Assembly (NCBI GenBank): GCA_029243395.1
Contig: JAQWSE010000013.1
Span: 1 to 64,000 of the forward strand
DNA from: Paracoccaceae bacterium
Lineage (GTDB): Bacteria; Pseudomonadota; Alphaproteobacteria; Rhodobacterales; Rhodobacteraceae
Direction of reading: 5' to 3'
DNA: 64,000 nt
This document shows positions 28,666 through 36,750 of this stretch, piece after piece (the first letter of the stretch is position 1; each line of letters opens with the position of its first letter). A program made the translations under genes and the position numbers. The notes under the pieces are model-generated. The model ran no database searches. It was not told the DNA's origin and was given only the letters and a program-made list of their open reading frames with translations.

Positions 28666-28790
28666 TTACTAATATCTCTCAAATGGTTATTATGATTAAT
28701 CAGGTGATCTTGACTAAAAAACTTAGAATCATATCAACATTGTTGACTAGCATAAGATCAGGAAAAAATTTATGCCATGAAAGTTATGAA

Positions 28791-29819
28791 ATGAGAGCAA
28801 TTTTTATAAACGCAGCGAAAGATCTTCGTGTTTCGGATTGCGAAGAAGAAAGAATGATGCCGTCTCAAGTTCGAGTCAAAATTAGCCACGGCGGTATATG
28901 TGGTTCAGATCTGCATTATTTTAATCATGGCAAAGTAGGCTTTTCTAAGCTCAGAGAGCCTATGATACTAGGACATGAAGTATCTGGGTTTGTGTCTGAT
29001 GTTGGAGAAGATGTAGGAGGTTTAGCAATAGGTGACTTAGTTGCTATTAATCCTGCCAAAACTTGTGGTCAGTGCCACTTTTGTAAGGAAAATAGAAGTA
29101 ATCAATGTTCTTCCATGCAGTTTTTTGGTTCTGCTCTACTATTTCCTCATATTCAAGGAGCGTTCAGAGAGGAGGTAGTGGTTGACGCGAATCAGTGTTT
29201 TAAGTTCCGTGCTTCCAATCCGGGGGTTGCTGCGTTGGTGGAACCATTATCGGTTGTTCTGCATGCGATAAGAAAATCAGGCAATGTAAATGGGAGAAGA
29301 GTTTTGATATCTGGGGCTGGTCCAATTGGTCTGATTACAGCTGCTTTGTGTATTTTTTACGGCGCTGAGTCAGTGAGCATAATGGATATTGAAACATACC
29401 CCCTATCTCTTGCCCAAAAACTTGGGGTTCAGAATACCTTTGATATGAGAAATAATTCTTCGGAGTTGGAAAATTATGCAGCTGGCGAAGGAAACTTTGA
29501 TCTTTTTTTTGAGTGTTCCGGCGCCGAACAGGCATTGATTTCAGGAATGAATGTTTTAAATCCAGGCTCTAAAATAATTCAACTTGGGATTGCAGCTGAG
29601 TTTTGTTTACCTGTTATACAATTAACAGCGAAGGAATATGAGCTTATTGGTTCTTGGAGATTCTCTGGGGAGTTTTCACAGGCTGTTAATTTGCTTGAGG
29701 CCGGAGAGATCGATTTAACCCCTTTAATATCCCATGAAATACCTTTTTGGGATGCTGAAAAGGCATTCTTGACTGCTTCAAATCGTAAAGAGGCTATGAA
29801 GGTTCAGTTATGTTTTTAG
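28791..29819 (+). CDS. idnD: L-idonate 5-dehydrogenase
   Basis: The 342-residue zinc-dependent MDR oxidises L-idonate at C5 to 5-ketogluconate. Catalytic zinc ligands are visible in HGGICGSDLHYF and GHEVSG. The structural zinc loop is CGQCHFCKENRSNQC, and the NAD-binding motif is ISGAGPIGLITA. The start at MRAIFINAAKDLRV fits the usual N terminus of IdnD (343 residues in E. coli); the 36 codons upstream look non-coding. It heads an operon with a KDG kinase 16 bp downstream. Related sorbitol/xylitol dehydrogenases are the main alternative. Confidence 0.88.
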   Translation: MRAIFINAAKDLRVSDCEEERMMPSQVRVKISHGGICGSDLHYFNHGKVGFSKLREPMILGHEVSGFVSDVGEDVGGLAIGDLVAINPAKTCGQCHFCKENRSNQCSSMQFFGSALLFPHIQGAFREEVVVDANQCFKFRASNPGVAALVEPLSVVLHAIRKSGNVNGRRVLISGAGPIGLITAALCIFYGAESVSIMDIETYPLSLAQKLGVQNTFDMRNNSSELENYAAGEGNFDLFFECSGAEQALISGMNVLNPGSKIIQLGIAAEFCLPVIQLTAKEYELIGSWRFSGEFSQAVNLLEAGEIDLTPLISHEIPFWDAEKAFLTASNRKEAMKVQLCF

Positions 29820-29835
29820 ATTACTAGTCAGTACA

Positions 29836-30801
29836 ATGGAAAAGCCAAAAAGAAACTTTGATTCTTCTCTATTCAAAATATGCTGTGTAGGAGAGCCCAT
29901 GATCGAGTTATCTGATTTAAGCGGAGAGGTAGGGGTGCCTTTTTTTAATGCGGCTGGAGATACTTTAAATACAGCAGTTTATCTGAAGCGAATTTTAGGC
30001 AAGTATGCTGACATTTTTTATTTGACGGTGCTAGGGAAAGATCCTCTTTCCGTTAGGATTCAGGATTTTATCGTCTCGGAAGACATAAATACTGACTTCA
30101 TCAGACATCACCCGGACAAAAATTGTGGTATTTACATGATTGAAAATGACAGTGACGGAGAAAGAACTTTTCATTATTGGAGAGAAAATTCGGCTGCACG
30201 AACTCTTTTTGAGTCAGACAATGACTTTAAGTGTTTAGGAGAAGCTGATATCATTTACTTGTCAGGAATAACCATTGCGATTTTGGGGAAACGGCAACGA
30301 GACAGGCTAATGAAATGGTTGGGGACAGAAGGGCAAAAGAAGACTATCTTATTTGACATCAATTTTCGCAAGAATTTGTGGTCAAATTTGGATGAAGCTC
30401 GACACACTCTTAAGGCAGCAATGAAAGAGGCCACATTATGCTTTCCTTCGAAGGAAGACCTTAACGCTATTTTTGGTTCAATGGAAAACATAGAATTTCT
30501 CCAGGAATATTGTAAAACACCAAACGAATTTTTTGTTGTTAAAAAAGGAGGAAATCAGTCTCCACAAATAATATCAGGTAAGGAGAATTCTCTAAGGCTT
30601 AAGGGATTCAAAAAAATAGATAAAGTCTCTGATTCAACTGGAGCAGGGGATAGTTTTAATGCAGGTTTCATTGGAGCTTATTTAATGGGGAAAAAATTAT
30701 CAAAGTCACTACAGTATGGTCATAAATTAGCTTCAAAGATTTTGAAGCACAAGGGGGCTATTTGCTCAGCTGAAGAAATTGTCGAATTTAATTTTGAATA
30801 A
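29836..30801 (+). CDS. kdgK: 2-keto-3-deoxygluconate kinase (PfkB family)
   Basis: The 321-residue ribokinase-fold enzyme has the N-terminal sugar-binding segment GEPMIELSD, then FFNAAGDTLNTAVYLKRI. The PfkB signature STGAGDSFNAGFIGAYL contains the catalytic Asp. These segments match KdgK, which phosphorylates 2-keto-3-deoxygluconate to KDPG. The operon position after idnD and facing the dehydratase operon supports this. A KDPG aldolase is not in the window. Confidence 0.88.
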   Translation: MEKPKRNFDSSLFKICCVGEPMIELSDLSGEVGVPFFNAAGDTLNTAVYLKRILGKYADIFYLTVLGKDPLSVRIQDFIVSEDINTDFIRHHPDKNCGIYMIENDSDGERTFHYWRENSAARTLFESDNDFKCLGEADIIYLSGITIAILGKRQRDRLMKWLGTEGQKKTILFDINFRKNLWSNLDEARHTLKAAMKEATLCFPSKEDLNAIFGSMENIEFLQEYCKTPNEFFVVKKGGNQSPQIISGKENSLRLKGFKKIDKVSDSTGAGDSFNAGFIGAYLMGKKLSKSLQYGHKLASKILKHKGAICSAEEIVEFNFE

Positions 30802-30813
30802 TTTACTGACAGA

Positions 30814-31797
30814 ATGAGTGGAATTGAGGGTTGGATGGAAAAGACTTCAGTATTGATCATTGGAAAATATGCAGAGATAGAATGTAATATCCAAAGATAT
30901 GAATCTCATTTTGTTGTCACACAAGTAAATAACTTGGAAGAGATTGGGCAGATTAGAAAAGCTGAACGAGTTAAGATTAAAGCTATTGCTTTTAAAGGGC
31001 ACTCTCGCTTTGATTTAAGAATAATTAAGCAGTTTCCGTCCTTAGTGATAATTGCCAATTTTGGGGTGGGGTATGACACTATAAGTGTCTTAGATGCCAA
31101 GAAGTTAGGAGTTGTAGTAACATATACACCGGATGTTTTAAGTGACGACGTAGCTGACTTAGCCTTGGCTTTATTGTTTGGTGTTTCTAGGCAGCTTTCC
31201 CTGGGTCTGGATTGGATTAAATCTGGATTATGGCCTATCAGGGGTGAGATGCCGTTGAACAAAAGAGTTTCTGGTTCCACATGTGGTATTGTCGGTTTAG
31301 GTAGAATAGGTTTTGAGATAGCCAAGCGGTTAGAGAGTTTTAAGGTAAAAATTCATTATTTTTCAAGAAAGAAAAAAAATGTATCCAAAGACTGGACATA
31401 CTATGATAATCCGGTCGATTTGGCCAAAAGCGTTGAGACCCTTTTTGTATCAATAATAGGTGGTCCTGTTACCCATGGATTTATTTCAACTGAAGTTTTA
31501 AAAGCATTAGGCCCTAAAGGTATTTTAGTAAATATTTCTAGGGGTTCAACAATTGATGAAAAAGCACTATTAAATGCTCTGGAGAAAAAAAGAATATTTG
31601 GTGCGGGCCTTGATGTATTTGAGAATGAGCCAAACATAAATCCTAGATTTTTACAATTAGGAAATGTTTTTATGCAACCTCATCAGGGTTCTAGTACACG
31701 CGAGACTAGGCAAGCCATGGGAGACTTACAGTTTAACAATATATTGCATTATCTAGGCAGTGGAAAGGCATTGACCTTAGTCCCTGAAATGCAATAA
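30814..31797 (+). CDS. D-isomer-specific 2-hydroxyacid dehydrogenase (glyoxylate/hydroxypyruvate reductase-like)
   Basis: The 327-residue protein has the NAD-binding motif GIVGLGRIG and the three catalytic residues of the family: Arg in NISRGSTIDE, Glu in FENEP and His in MQPHQGS. The segment NFGVGYDTI is typical of the glyoxylate/hydroxypyruvate/2-ketogluconate reductase group. It follows kdgK after 12 bp. An internal ATG seven codons later is an alternative start. It may reduce glyoxylate or hydroxypyruvate released by sugar-acid cleavage, or a 2-keto sugar acid (inference). Confidence 0.88.
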   Translation: MSGIEGWMEKTSVLIIGKYAEIECNIQRYESHFVVTQVNNLEEIGQIRKAERVKIKAIAFKGHSRFDLRIIKQFPSLVIIANFGVGYDTISVLDAKKLGVVVTYTPDVLSDDVADLALALLFGVSRQLSLGLDWIKSGLWPIRGEMPLNKRVSGSTCGIVGLGRIGFEIAKRLESFKVKIHYFSRKKKNVSKDWTYYDNPVDLAKSVETLFVSIIGGPVTHGFISTEVLKALGPKGILVNISRGSTIDEKALLNALEKKRIFGAGLDVFENEPNINPRFLQLGNVFMQPHQGSSTRETRQAMGDLQFNNILHYLGSGKALTLVPEMQ

Positions 31798-31803
31798 CAA
31801 AAA

Positions 31804-32649
31804 CTAGGTAAATGCTGCGACCTCTTGTTTTTGCTTTCCAAGCTGTTCTATCTCTACTTCCATAATATCGCCGACCTTTAGAAAAACCGGAGGTTTCATA
31901 CCAATGCCGACTCCTTCAGGGGTGCCTGTGGCAATAATATCGCCTACTCTTAGTTCCAGAAAGCGGGTCAAGTGAGCAATTATTTGGCGAACAGTAAATA
32001 TCATATCTGAGGTATTAGAGCTCTGTACAGTGCTTCCATTTAATTTCAGGCTTAAATTCAAGTTTTGTGGATCGGGGATGTCATGTTTAGTCACTAGGAA
32101 GGGCCCTATTGGGCCAAAAGTTGGTGCTGATTTTCCTTTTATCCATTGACCACCATGATCAAATTGAAATGATCGTTCAGAAACATCATTGATAACACAA
32201 TACCCTGATACTACCTCTAACGCTTCTTCTTCAGTTATGTGTACACAGTTTTCTCCAATTACCACACCTAACTCTACTTCCCAGTCGGTTTTTTCCGATC
32301 CCTTTGGAATGATGACTTTGTCATAAGGGCCTGAAATGGATGAGGTAGCCTTTGAGAATATTATGGGTTCAGTCGGTGCATCAGCACCAGTTTCTCGAGC
32401 GTGTTTTGCATAGTTTAGGCCAATACAATAAAAATTTGGTGCATCGGCTAAGCAACTCCCCAATCGAATAGATCTGGGAACATGCGGAAGTTTCATATAG
32501 TCTATGTTGATAATTTTTTCTAATGAGTTTAAAGAAACGCCATGGTGATAAAAATCAGCACAATAATTTGACAAATCCCTAATGCTTCCTTCAGGATCTA
32601 TTAAACCAGGTTTTTCATTATTTTTCTCTCCAAAACGCACCAACTTCAT
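31804..32649 (-). CDS. Fumarylacetoacetate hydrolase family protein (2,4-diketo-3-deoxy acid hydrolase-like)
   Basis: The 281-residue enzyme has the FAH fold: NFYCIGLNYAKHARETG, the metal-binding DWEVELGVVIG, the NDVSERSFQ segment and the GDIIATGTPEGVG loop. These features fit the subgroup of ureidoglycolate lyase-like and 2,4-diketo-3-deoxy-L-fuconate hydrolases, which split a 2,4-diketo acid to pyruvate and a hydroxy acid. It is convergent with the 2-hydroxyacid dehydrogenase (6 bp) and divergent from uxaA. Exact substrate uncertain. Confidence 0.85.
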   Translation of the reverse strand: MKLVRFGEKNNEKPGLIDPEGSIRDLSNYCADFYHHGVSLNSLEKIINIDYMKLPHVPRSIRLGSCLADAPNFYCIGLNYAKHARETGADAPTEPIIFSKATSSISGPYDKVIIPKGSEKTDWEVELGVVIGENCVHITEEEALEVVSGYCVINDVSERSFQFDHGGQWIKGKSAPTFGPIGPFLVTKHDIPDPQNLNLSLKLNGSTVQSSNTSDMIFTVRQIIAHLTRFLELRVGDIIATGTPEGVGIGMKPPVFLKVGDIMEVEIEQLGKQKQEVAAFT

Positions 32650-33146
32650 TATTAAAACGACTACCTTTTAAAAATTTTACAATTTGTAGTTGGACAGAAA
32701 AAATTTGGTTTAAATACTAGACCAAATGCACCCTACTTTCGCATACCGAGCCATTACTTGCAATGGGAAAAGAAAATTCTGATCAATGCTGGTTAACCCA
32801 TGATGGTTCAATAGACTATTTTAATTACCATTTTTGATTTTACATCTTGCTTAGGATTGGCTATTCAAGAGCAGGATAGGAATTAAACGATATTATAGTT
32901 TTATAATCTTAGAGGATTAAAATAAAACTTGGACAACTCTCAACATAACTATAAAGAAATACTCCACCCTAGTTTTATCATTAGTTCATTCGCCCATGTT
33001 ATATTGTGCTTCCCAAACTTAATGAATCGTTTTGGCGCGAACGAGGGTTTATTAGTATCTACAAATTTTAGTTCGTGCTGTTTTGTTAAGTTGTCCTGGA
33101 ATAATTACTATCTTATTGCTTTTTTGATTCTTGGTTCTTGGGTCTA
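32650..33146. other. Intergenic region between divergent FAH-family and uxaA genes
   Basis: This is about 500 bp of A+T-rich sequence. It contains the inverted repeat listed at 32703-32727 and a 72-codon TTG-started frame (32929-33147) whose stop overlaps the uxaA ATG; that frame is discussed under findings and is not called as a gene. No RNA gene or terminator was recognised. Confidence 0.6.
32703..32727. promoter_or_regulatory. Inverted repeat ATTTGGT-11 nt-ACCAAAT, possible operator
   Basis: The 7-bp arms are perfect and separated by 11 nt. The repeat lies about 55 bp upstream of the FAH-family start inside a divergent promoter gap. TTGGT/ACCAA half-sites are reminiscent of GntR-type operators, though the spacing is wider than usual. 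No regulator is adjacent. Confidence 0.3.
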
Positions 33147-34643
33147 ATGGATGATTTTATTTTCAAATTAGACGATGGTGATAATGTTGCTTTGGCTAGA
33201 CGAGCCTTGCAAATTGGTGAAGCCAGTGCATTGTCTTGCATACCTTCAGGACATAAAATGGCCGCTAAGGAGATTGCTGAAGGGGAAGTTATCATTAAAT
33301 ACGGTCAACCTATAGGTTATGCGAAGACTTTAATAAATGCAGGAGATCACTTGCATACGCACAATATAGCGTACCGTGATGTAGAAAGAATTTACAATTT
33401 TTCAACTAGAATCAAAAGTCCTTCAGTTCCAAGCATCAAATCTGATTTCTATGGCTATAAAAGATGTAATGGGAGTGTTGGAACAAGAAATACTATAGCC
33501 ATTTTGACTTCAGTAAATTGTTCAGCAACTGCAGCTAGAATGATCGCTGACCATTTTAACGAAGCCAAAATGAGTAATTTCTCTAACGTTGATGGAGTTA
33601 ATGCTTTTGTCCATGGGACAGGCTGTGGCATGGCTGACTCCGGAGATGGGTTTGAAGCTTTGCAAAGAGTAATGTGGGGTTATGCAAAAAATCCAAATGT
33701 GGCTGGAGTTCTAATGGTTGGTTTGGGTTGTGAGATGAACCAAATCGATTGGCTTTTAGATGCTTATCAGATTGATAAAGGCCCTTTATTTCAAGTTTTA
33801 AATATTCAAGATGTATGTGGCTTGAAGAAGACCATAAATAAAGGAATTGAGAAAATTAACGAAATGCTACCCGTGGTTGACAGTAATGTTAGAACTTTAT
33901 GCCCAGCCTCTTCATTGGTACTTGGGCTGCAGTGTGGAGGTTCGGATGCTTGGTCTGGTATAACAGCTAATCCAGCTTTAGGTTATGCTTGCGATTTACT
34001 AGTGGCTCAGGGAGGCACGGGAGTTCTGGCTGAAACCCCCGAAATCTATGGAGCAGAGCATTTATTGACGGAGCGTGCCATCACTTCCAGTGTTGGCAGA
34101 AAACTTTTGGAACGGATAAAATGGTGGGAAGATTATACTAGTCGAAATTTTGGATCAATGGATAATAATCCTTCACCGGGAAACAAAGCTGGTGGTTTAA
34201 CTACTATTTTGGAGAAATCTCTGGGTGCGGTTTCAAAGGCAGGAACTTCAAATTTGAATGATGTTTACAAATATGGGGAGTTAATTACCAGTAAAGGTTT
34301 TGTGTTTATGGATAGTCCTGGTTATGATCCTGCTTCAGTTACAGGCCAGATTGCTAGTGGTTGTAATGTCATAGCTTTCACTACCGGCCGGGGATCAGCA
34401 TTTGGATCTAAACCTTCACCTTGCATAAAAATTGCCTCCAATTCAGACCTGTTTCAGAAAATGCCAGAAGATATGGATATAGATGCTGGGAAGATACTTT
34501 CTGAGAATTCTTCAATTGAAGAGATGGGCAAACTAATTTTTGATCATGTGCTAGCAGTAGCATCCGGAGATAAATCTAAATCAGAAGCTCAAGGTTTAGG
34601 GGATTTTGAATTTGTGCCCTGGCAAATAGGTGCTGTAATGTAA
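33147..34643 (+). CDS. uxaA: Altronate dehydratase-like sugar-acid dehydratase (UxaA/GarD family, fused SAF and C-terminal domains)
   Basis: The 498-residue protein has an N-terminal SAF-type domain (DNVALARRALQIGEA to DHLHTHNIAYRD). It is followed by the large catalytic region with GYKRCNGSVGTRNTI, HGTGCGMADSGDG, GLGCEMNQIDW, LGLQCGGSDAWSGITANPA and TTGRGSAFG. These are the cysteine- and glycine-rich segments of altronate and galactarate dehydratases. The enzyme dehydrates a sugar acid to a 2-keto-3-deoxy acid. The chosen ATG has no ribosome site and overlaps the stop of a small upstream frame. An SDR gene follows. D-altronate is the textbook substrate, but the SDR and FAH neighbours suggest another acid such as a fuconate (inference). 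Confidence 0.87.
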   Translation: MDDFIFKLDDGDNVALARRALQIGEASALSCIPSGHKMAAKEIAEGEVIIKYGQPIGYAKTLINAGDHLHTHNIAYRDVERIYNFSTRIKSPSVPSIKSDFYGYKRCNGSVGTRNTIAILTSVNCSATAARMIADHFNEAKMSNFSNVDGVNAFVHGTGCGMADSGDGFEALQRVMWGYAKNPNVAGVLMVGLGCEMNQIDWLLDAYQIDKGPLFQVLNIQDVCGLKKTINKGIEKINEMLPVVDSNVRTLCPASSLVLGLQCGGSDAWSGITANPALGYACDLLVAQGGTGVLAETPEIYGAEHLLTERAITSSVGRKLLERIKWWEDYTSRNFGSMDNNPSPGNKAGGLTTILEKSLGAVSKAGTSNLNDVYKYGELITSKGFVFMDSPGYDPASVTGQIASGCNVIAFTTGRGSAFGSKPSPCIKIASNSDLFQKMPEDMDIDAGKILSENSSIEEMGKLIFDHVLAVASGDKSKSEAQGLGDFEFVPWQIGAVM

Positions 34644-34719
34644 TAAATATGGGATTGAGATCAAACCTTTGATGACTTAGCATTATAGGGCGTTGATAAT
34701 TCCCTAATAGGAGACTGTT

Positions 34720-35445
34720 ATGAGACTTAATGGAAAAAAAGCATTTATTACTGCTGCTGGCCAAGGGATTGGTAGGGCAATTTGTGAAAAGTTTGTTTCT
34801 GAAAACTCGGAGGTTTATGCTACGGACCTCAACGAAGAATTACTTAAGAACTTGCCTGCTGACAAAGTTAGTGTTTTAGATGTCACTCATAAAGAACTGC
34901 TGCAGGAAGAGATTGTAAAGTTCAATCCGGATATCCTAGTTAATTGTGCTGGTTTTGTCCATGCAGGAAGTATTTTGAATGCTTCTGACGAGCAATTTGA
35001 TTTTGCAATTTCATTAAATGTCAAATCAATGTTTCATGCTATCCAAGCAGTAACTCCCTTGATGCTTGAAAAGAAAACTGGCTCAATTATAAATATTGCG
35101 TCTGTTGTGTCTTCTATTATTGGGGCCCCGAATAGATTTATTTATGGCCTTTCTAAGGCAGCAATAATAGGTTTGACAAAATCTGTCGCCCTAGAATTTG
35201 TCGGTCAAGGAATTAGGTGCAATTGTATCTGTCCAGGAACAGTTGACACCCCATCACTGCATCAACGTTTGAAAGATACTGGTGATTATGAAAAGGCAAT
35301 GACAGATTTTGTGGCGAGACAACCCATGGGCAGGATTGGAGAACCCGGAGAAATCGCTAGTTTGGCAGTTTACCTTGCGTCTGATGAGAGTAATTTTACT
35401 ACTGGGCAAACCCATATCATTGATGGTGGTTGGTCTGTTGGTTAG
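34720..35445 (+). CDS. SDR, 2-keto-3-deoxy-L-fuconate dehydrogenase-like
   Basis: The 241-residue SDR shows TAAGQGIGRA, NCAGFVHAGSIL, the catalytic IASVVSSIIG and YGLSKAAIIGLTKS, then CNCICPGTVDTPSL and IDGG. The CICPGTVDTPSL pattern is common to the BDH2 / 2-keto-3-deoxy-L-fuconate dehydrogenase group. AGGAGA lies well placed before the ATG. It lies 76 bp after the UxaA-type gene in the same direction and near an FAH-family hydrolase. It would oxidise the 4-hydroxyl of a 2-keto-3-deoxy acid (inference). Confidence 0.85.
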   Translation: MRLNGKKAFITAAGQGIGRAICEKFVSENSEVYATDLNEELLKNLPADKVSVLDVTHKELLQEEIVKFNPDILVNCAGFVHAGSILNASDEQFDFAISLNVKSMFHAIQAVTPLMLEKKTGSIINIASVVSSIIGAPNRFIYGLSKAAIIGLTKSVALEFVGQGIRCNCICPGTVDTPSLHQRLKDTGDYEKAMTDFVARQPMGRIGEPGEIASLAVYLASDESNFTTGQTHIIDGGWSVG

Positions 35446-35573
35446 GACCTTAAGCTATAAAGATTGTTTCAATCTCATTAGCAAAATAAGTTCGTGCTAT
35501 TTAGTATGTGCTTAGGCATCATTTAAATCTAAATAAAAAGGGATAGTATAGTTGTTTATAGAATTTTGGTTAG

Positions 35574-36731
35574 CTACTGATCCAACGAGCGAGCTATAAG
35601 TTCTTTCATTATCTCGTTTGAACCACCGTAAATTTTTTGTACTCTTGCATCTGCATACATCCTGGCTATTGGGTAATCTAAGATATATCCGTAGCCACCA
35701 TGTAATTGAAGGCATTCATCCATGACTTCATTTTGAACTTGTGATCCCCAATATTTGGCCATTGAGGCTGTTGCGGCATCAAGCTTGCCATCGATTAATC
35801 TGGCAACACAATCGTTCACAAATGATCGAAGAACTTCTGCTTTTGTCTTAGCTTCAGCGAGTTTGAATCTGGTGTTTTGCAGATCCATGATACGTTTCCC
35901 AAATGCCTTTCTTTCTTGCACATATCTCACTGTTTCCTCAAAAGCAAAGTCTATAGCACCTAATGCTGTAATTCCTATCAGCAACCTTTCCCAAGGCAAT
36001 TGCTTCATCATCTGGTAAAAACCTTGCCCTTCCTCGGGGCCGATCAGGTTTGTCAGGGGAATTTTAATATCTTCGAAAAATAATTCTGCCGTATCATTTC
36101 CTTTTAGACCTAGCTTTTTAAGTGGCTGCCCCCGGCTGAATCCATCTGCTTCTTTAGTATTCAATAACACTAGTGAGATACCTTTGGCTCCTGCGGACAT
36201 ATCAGTTCTTGCCGCTACGACTATGAGATCAGCAGAACCTCCATTAGTTATGAAAATCTTGGAACCATTGAGTCTGTATTGATTACCATCTCGCTTGGCA
36301 GAGGTTTTTATGGCTTGCAAATCTGAGCCAGCTCCCGGTTCAGTCATTGCAAGAGCGGCGATAGAGGTTCCTGCTATTAGTCTCGGCAGCCATTTGCTTT
36401 TCTGTTCATCAGTACCGTAAGAATTAAGATAATGAATGACAATAGATTGGATTCCATAACCCCACCCTGAATCACCTTTTCTTGCCTGCTCATATACTGT
36501 TATAGAATCAAAGCCTATGTCACCTCCAAAGCCTCCCACAGATTCAGGAACGGCTCCTCCCATAATTCCCGAGTCTCCCGCCTTTTCCCAAAAAGAGTTA
36601 GGTACTTTTCCTTGGTCTACCCATTCTTCTATATTGGGGCTCATTTCTTCGTCATAAAATTTTTGAACGCTATCACTAAAAAGCTTATGTTCCTCGGTGG
36701 CCCATTTATCAAAAGGTGAATATAGAGTCAT
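35574..36731 (-). CDS. Acyl-CoA dehydrogenase, isovaleryl/long-chain/citronellyl type
   Basis: The 385-residue flavoprotein introduces the alpha-beta double bond in acyl-CoA. It has ALAMTEPGAGSDLQAIKT and FITNGGSADLIVVAA (flavin and substrate contacts) and the C-terminal LHGGYGYILDYPIARMYADARV. At the usual medium-chain catalytic position the sequence reads KIYGGSNEI, with Gly instead of Glu. A Glu is present in PWERLLIG, the alternative position used by isovaleryl-CoA, long-chain and AtuD-type dehydrogenases. So it probably acts on branched or long chains. AGGAATA precedes the ATG. Confidence 0.92.
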   Translation of the reverse strand: MTLYSPFDKWATEEHKLFSDSVQKFYDEEMSPNIEEWVDQGKVPNSFWEKAGDSGIMGGAVPESVGGFGGDIGFDSITVYEQARKGDSGWGYGIQSIVIHYLNSYGTDEQKSKWLPRLIAGTSIAALAMTEPGAGSDLQAIKTSAKRDGNQYRLNGSKIFITNGGSADLIVVAARTDMSAGAKGISLVLLNTKEADGFSRGQPLKKLGLKGNDTAELFFEDIKIPLTNLIGPEEGQGFYQMMKQLPWERLLIGITALGAIDFAFEETVRYVQERKAFGKRIMDLQNTRFKLAEAKTKAEVLRSFVNDCVARLIDGKLDAATASMAKYWGSQVQNEVMDECLQLHGGYGYILDYPIARMYADARVQKIYGGSNEIMKELIARSLDQ

Positions 36732-36750
36732 ATTATTCCTATTATTCTAA

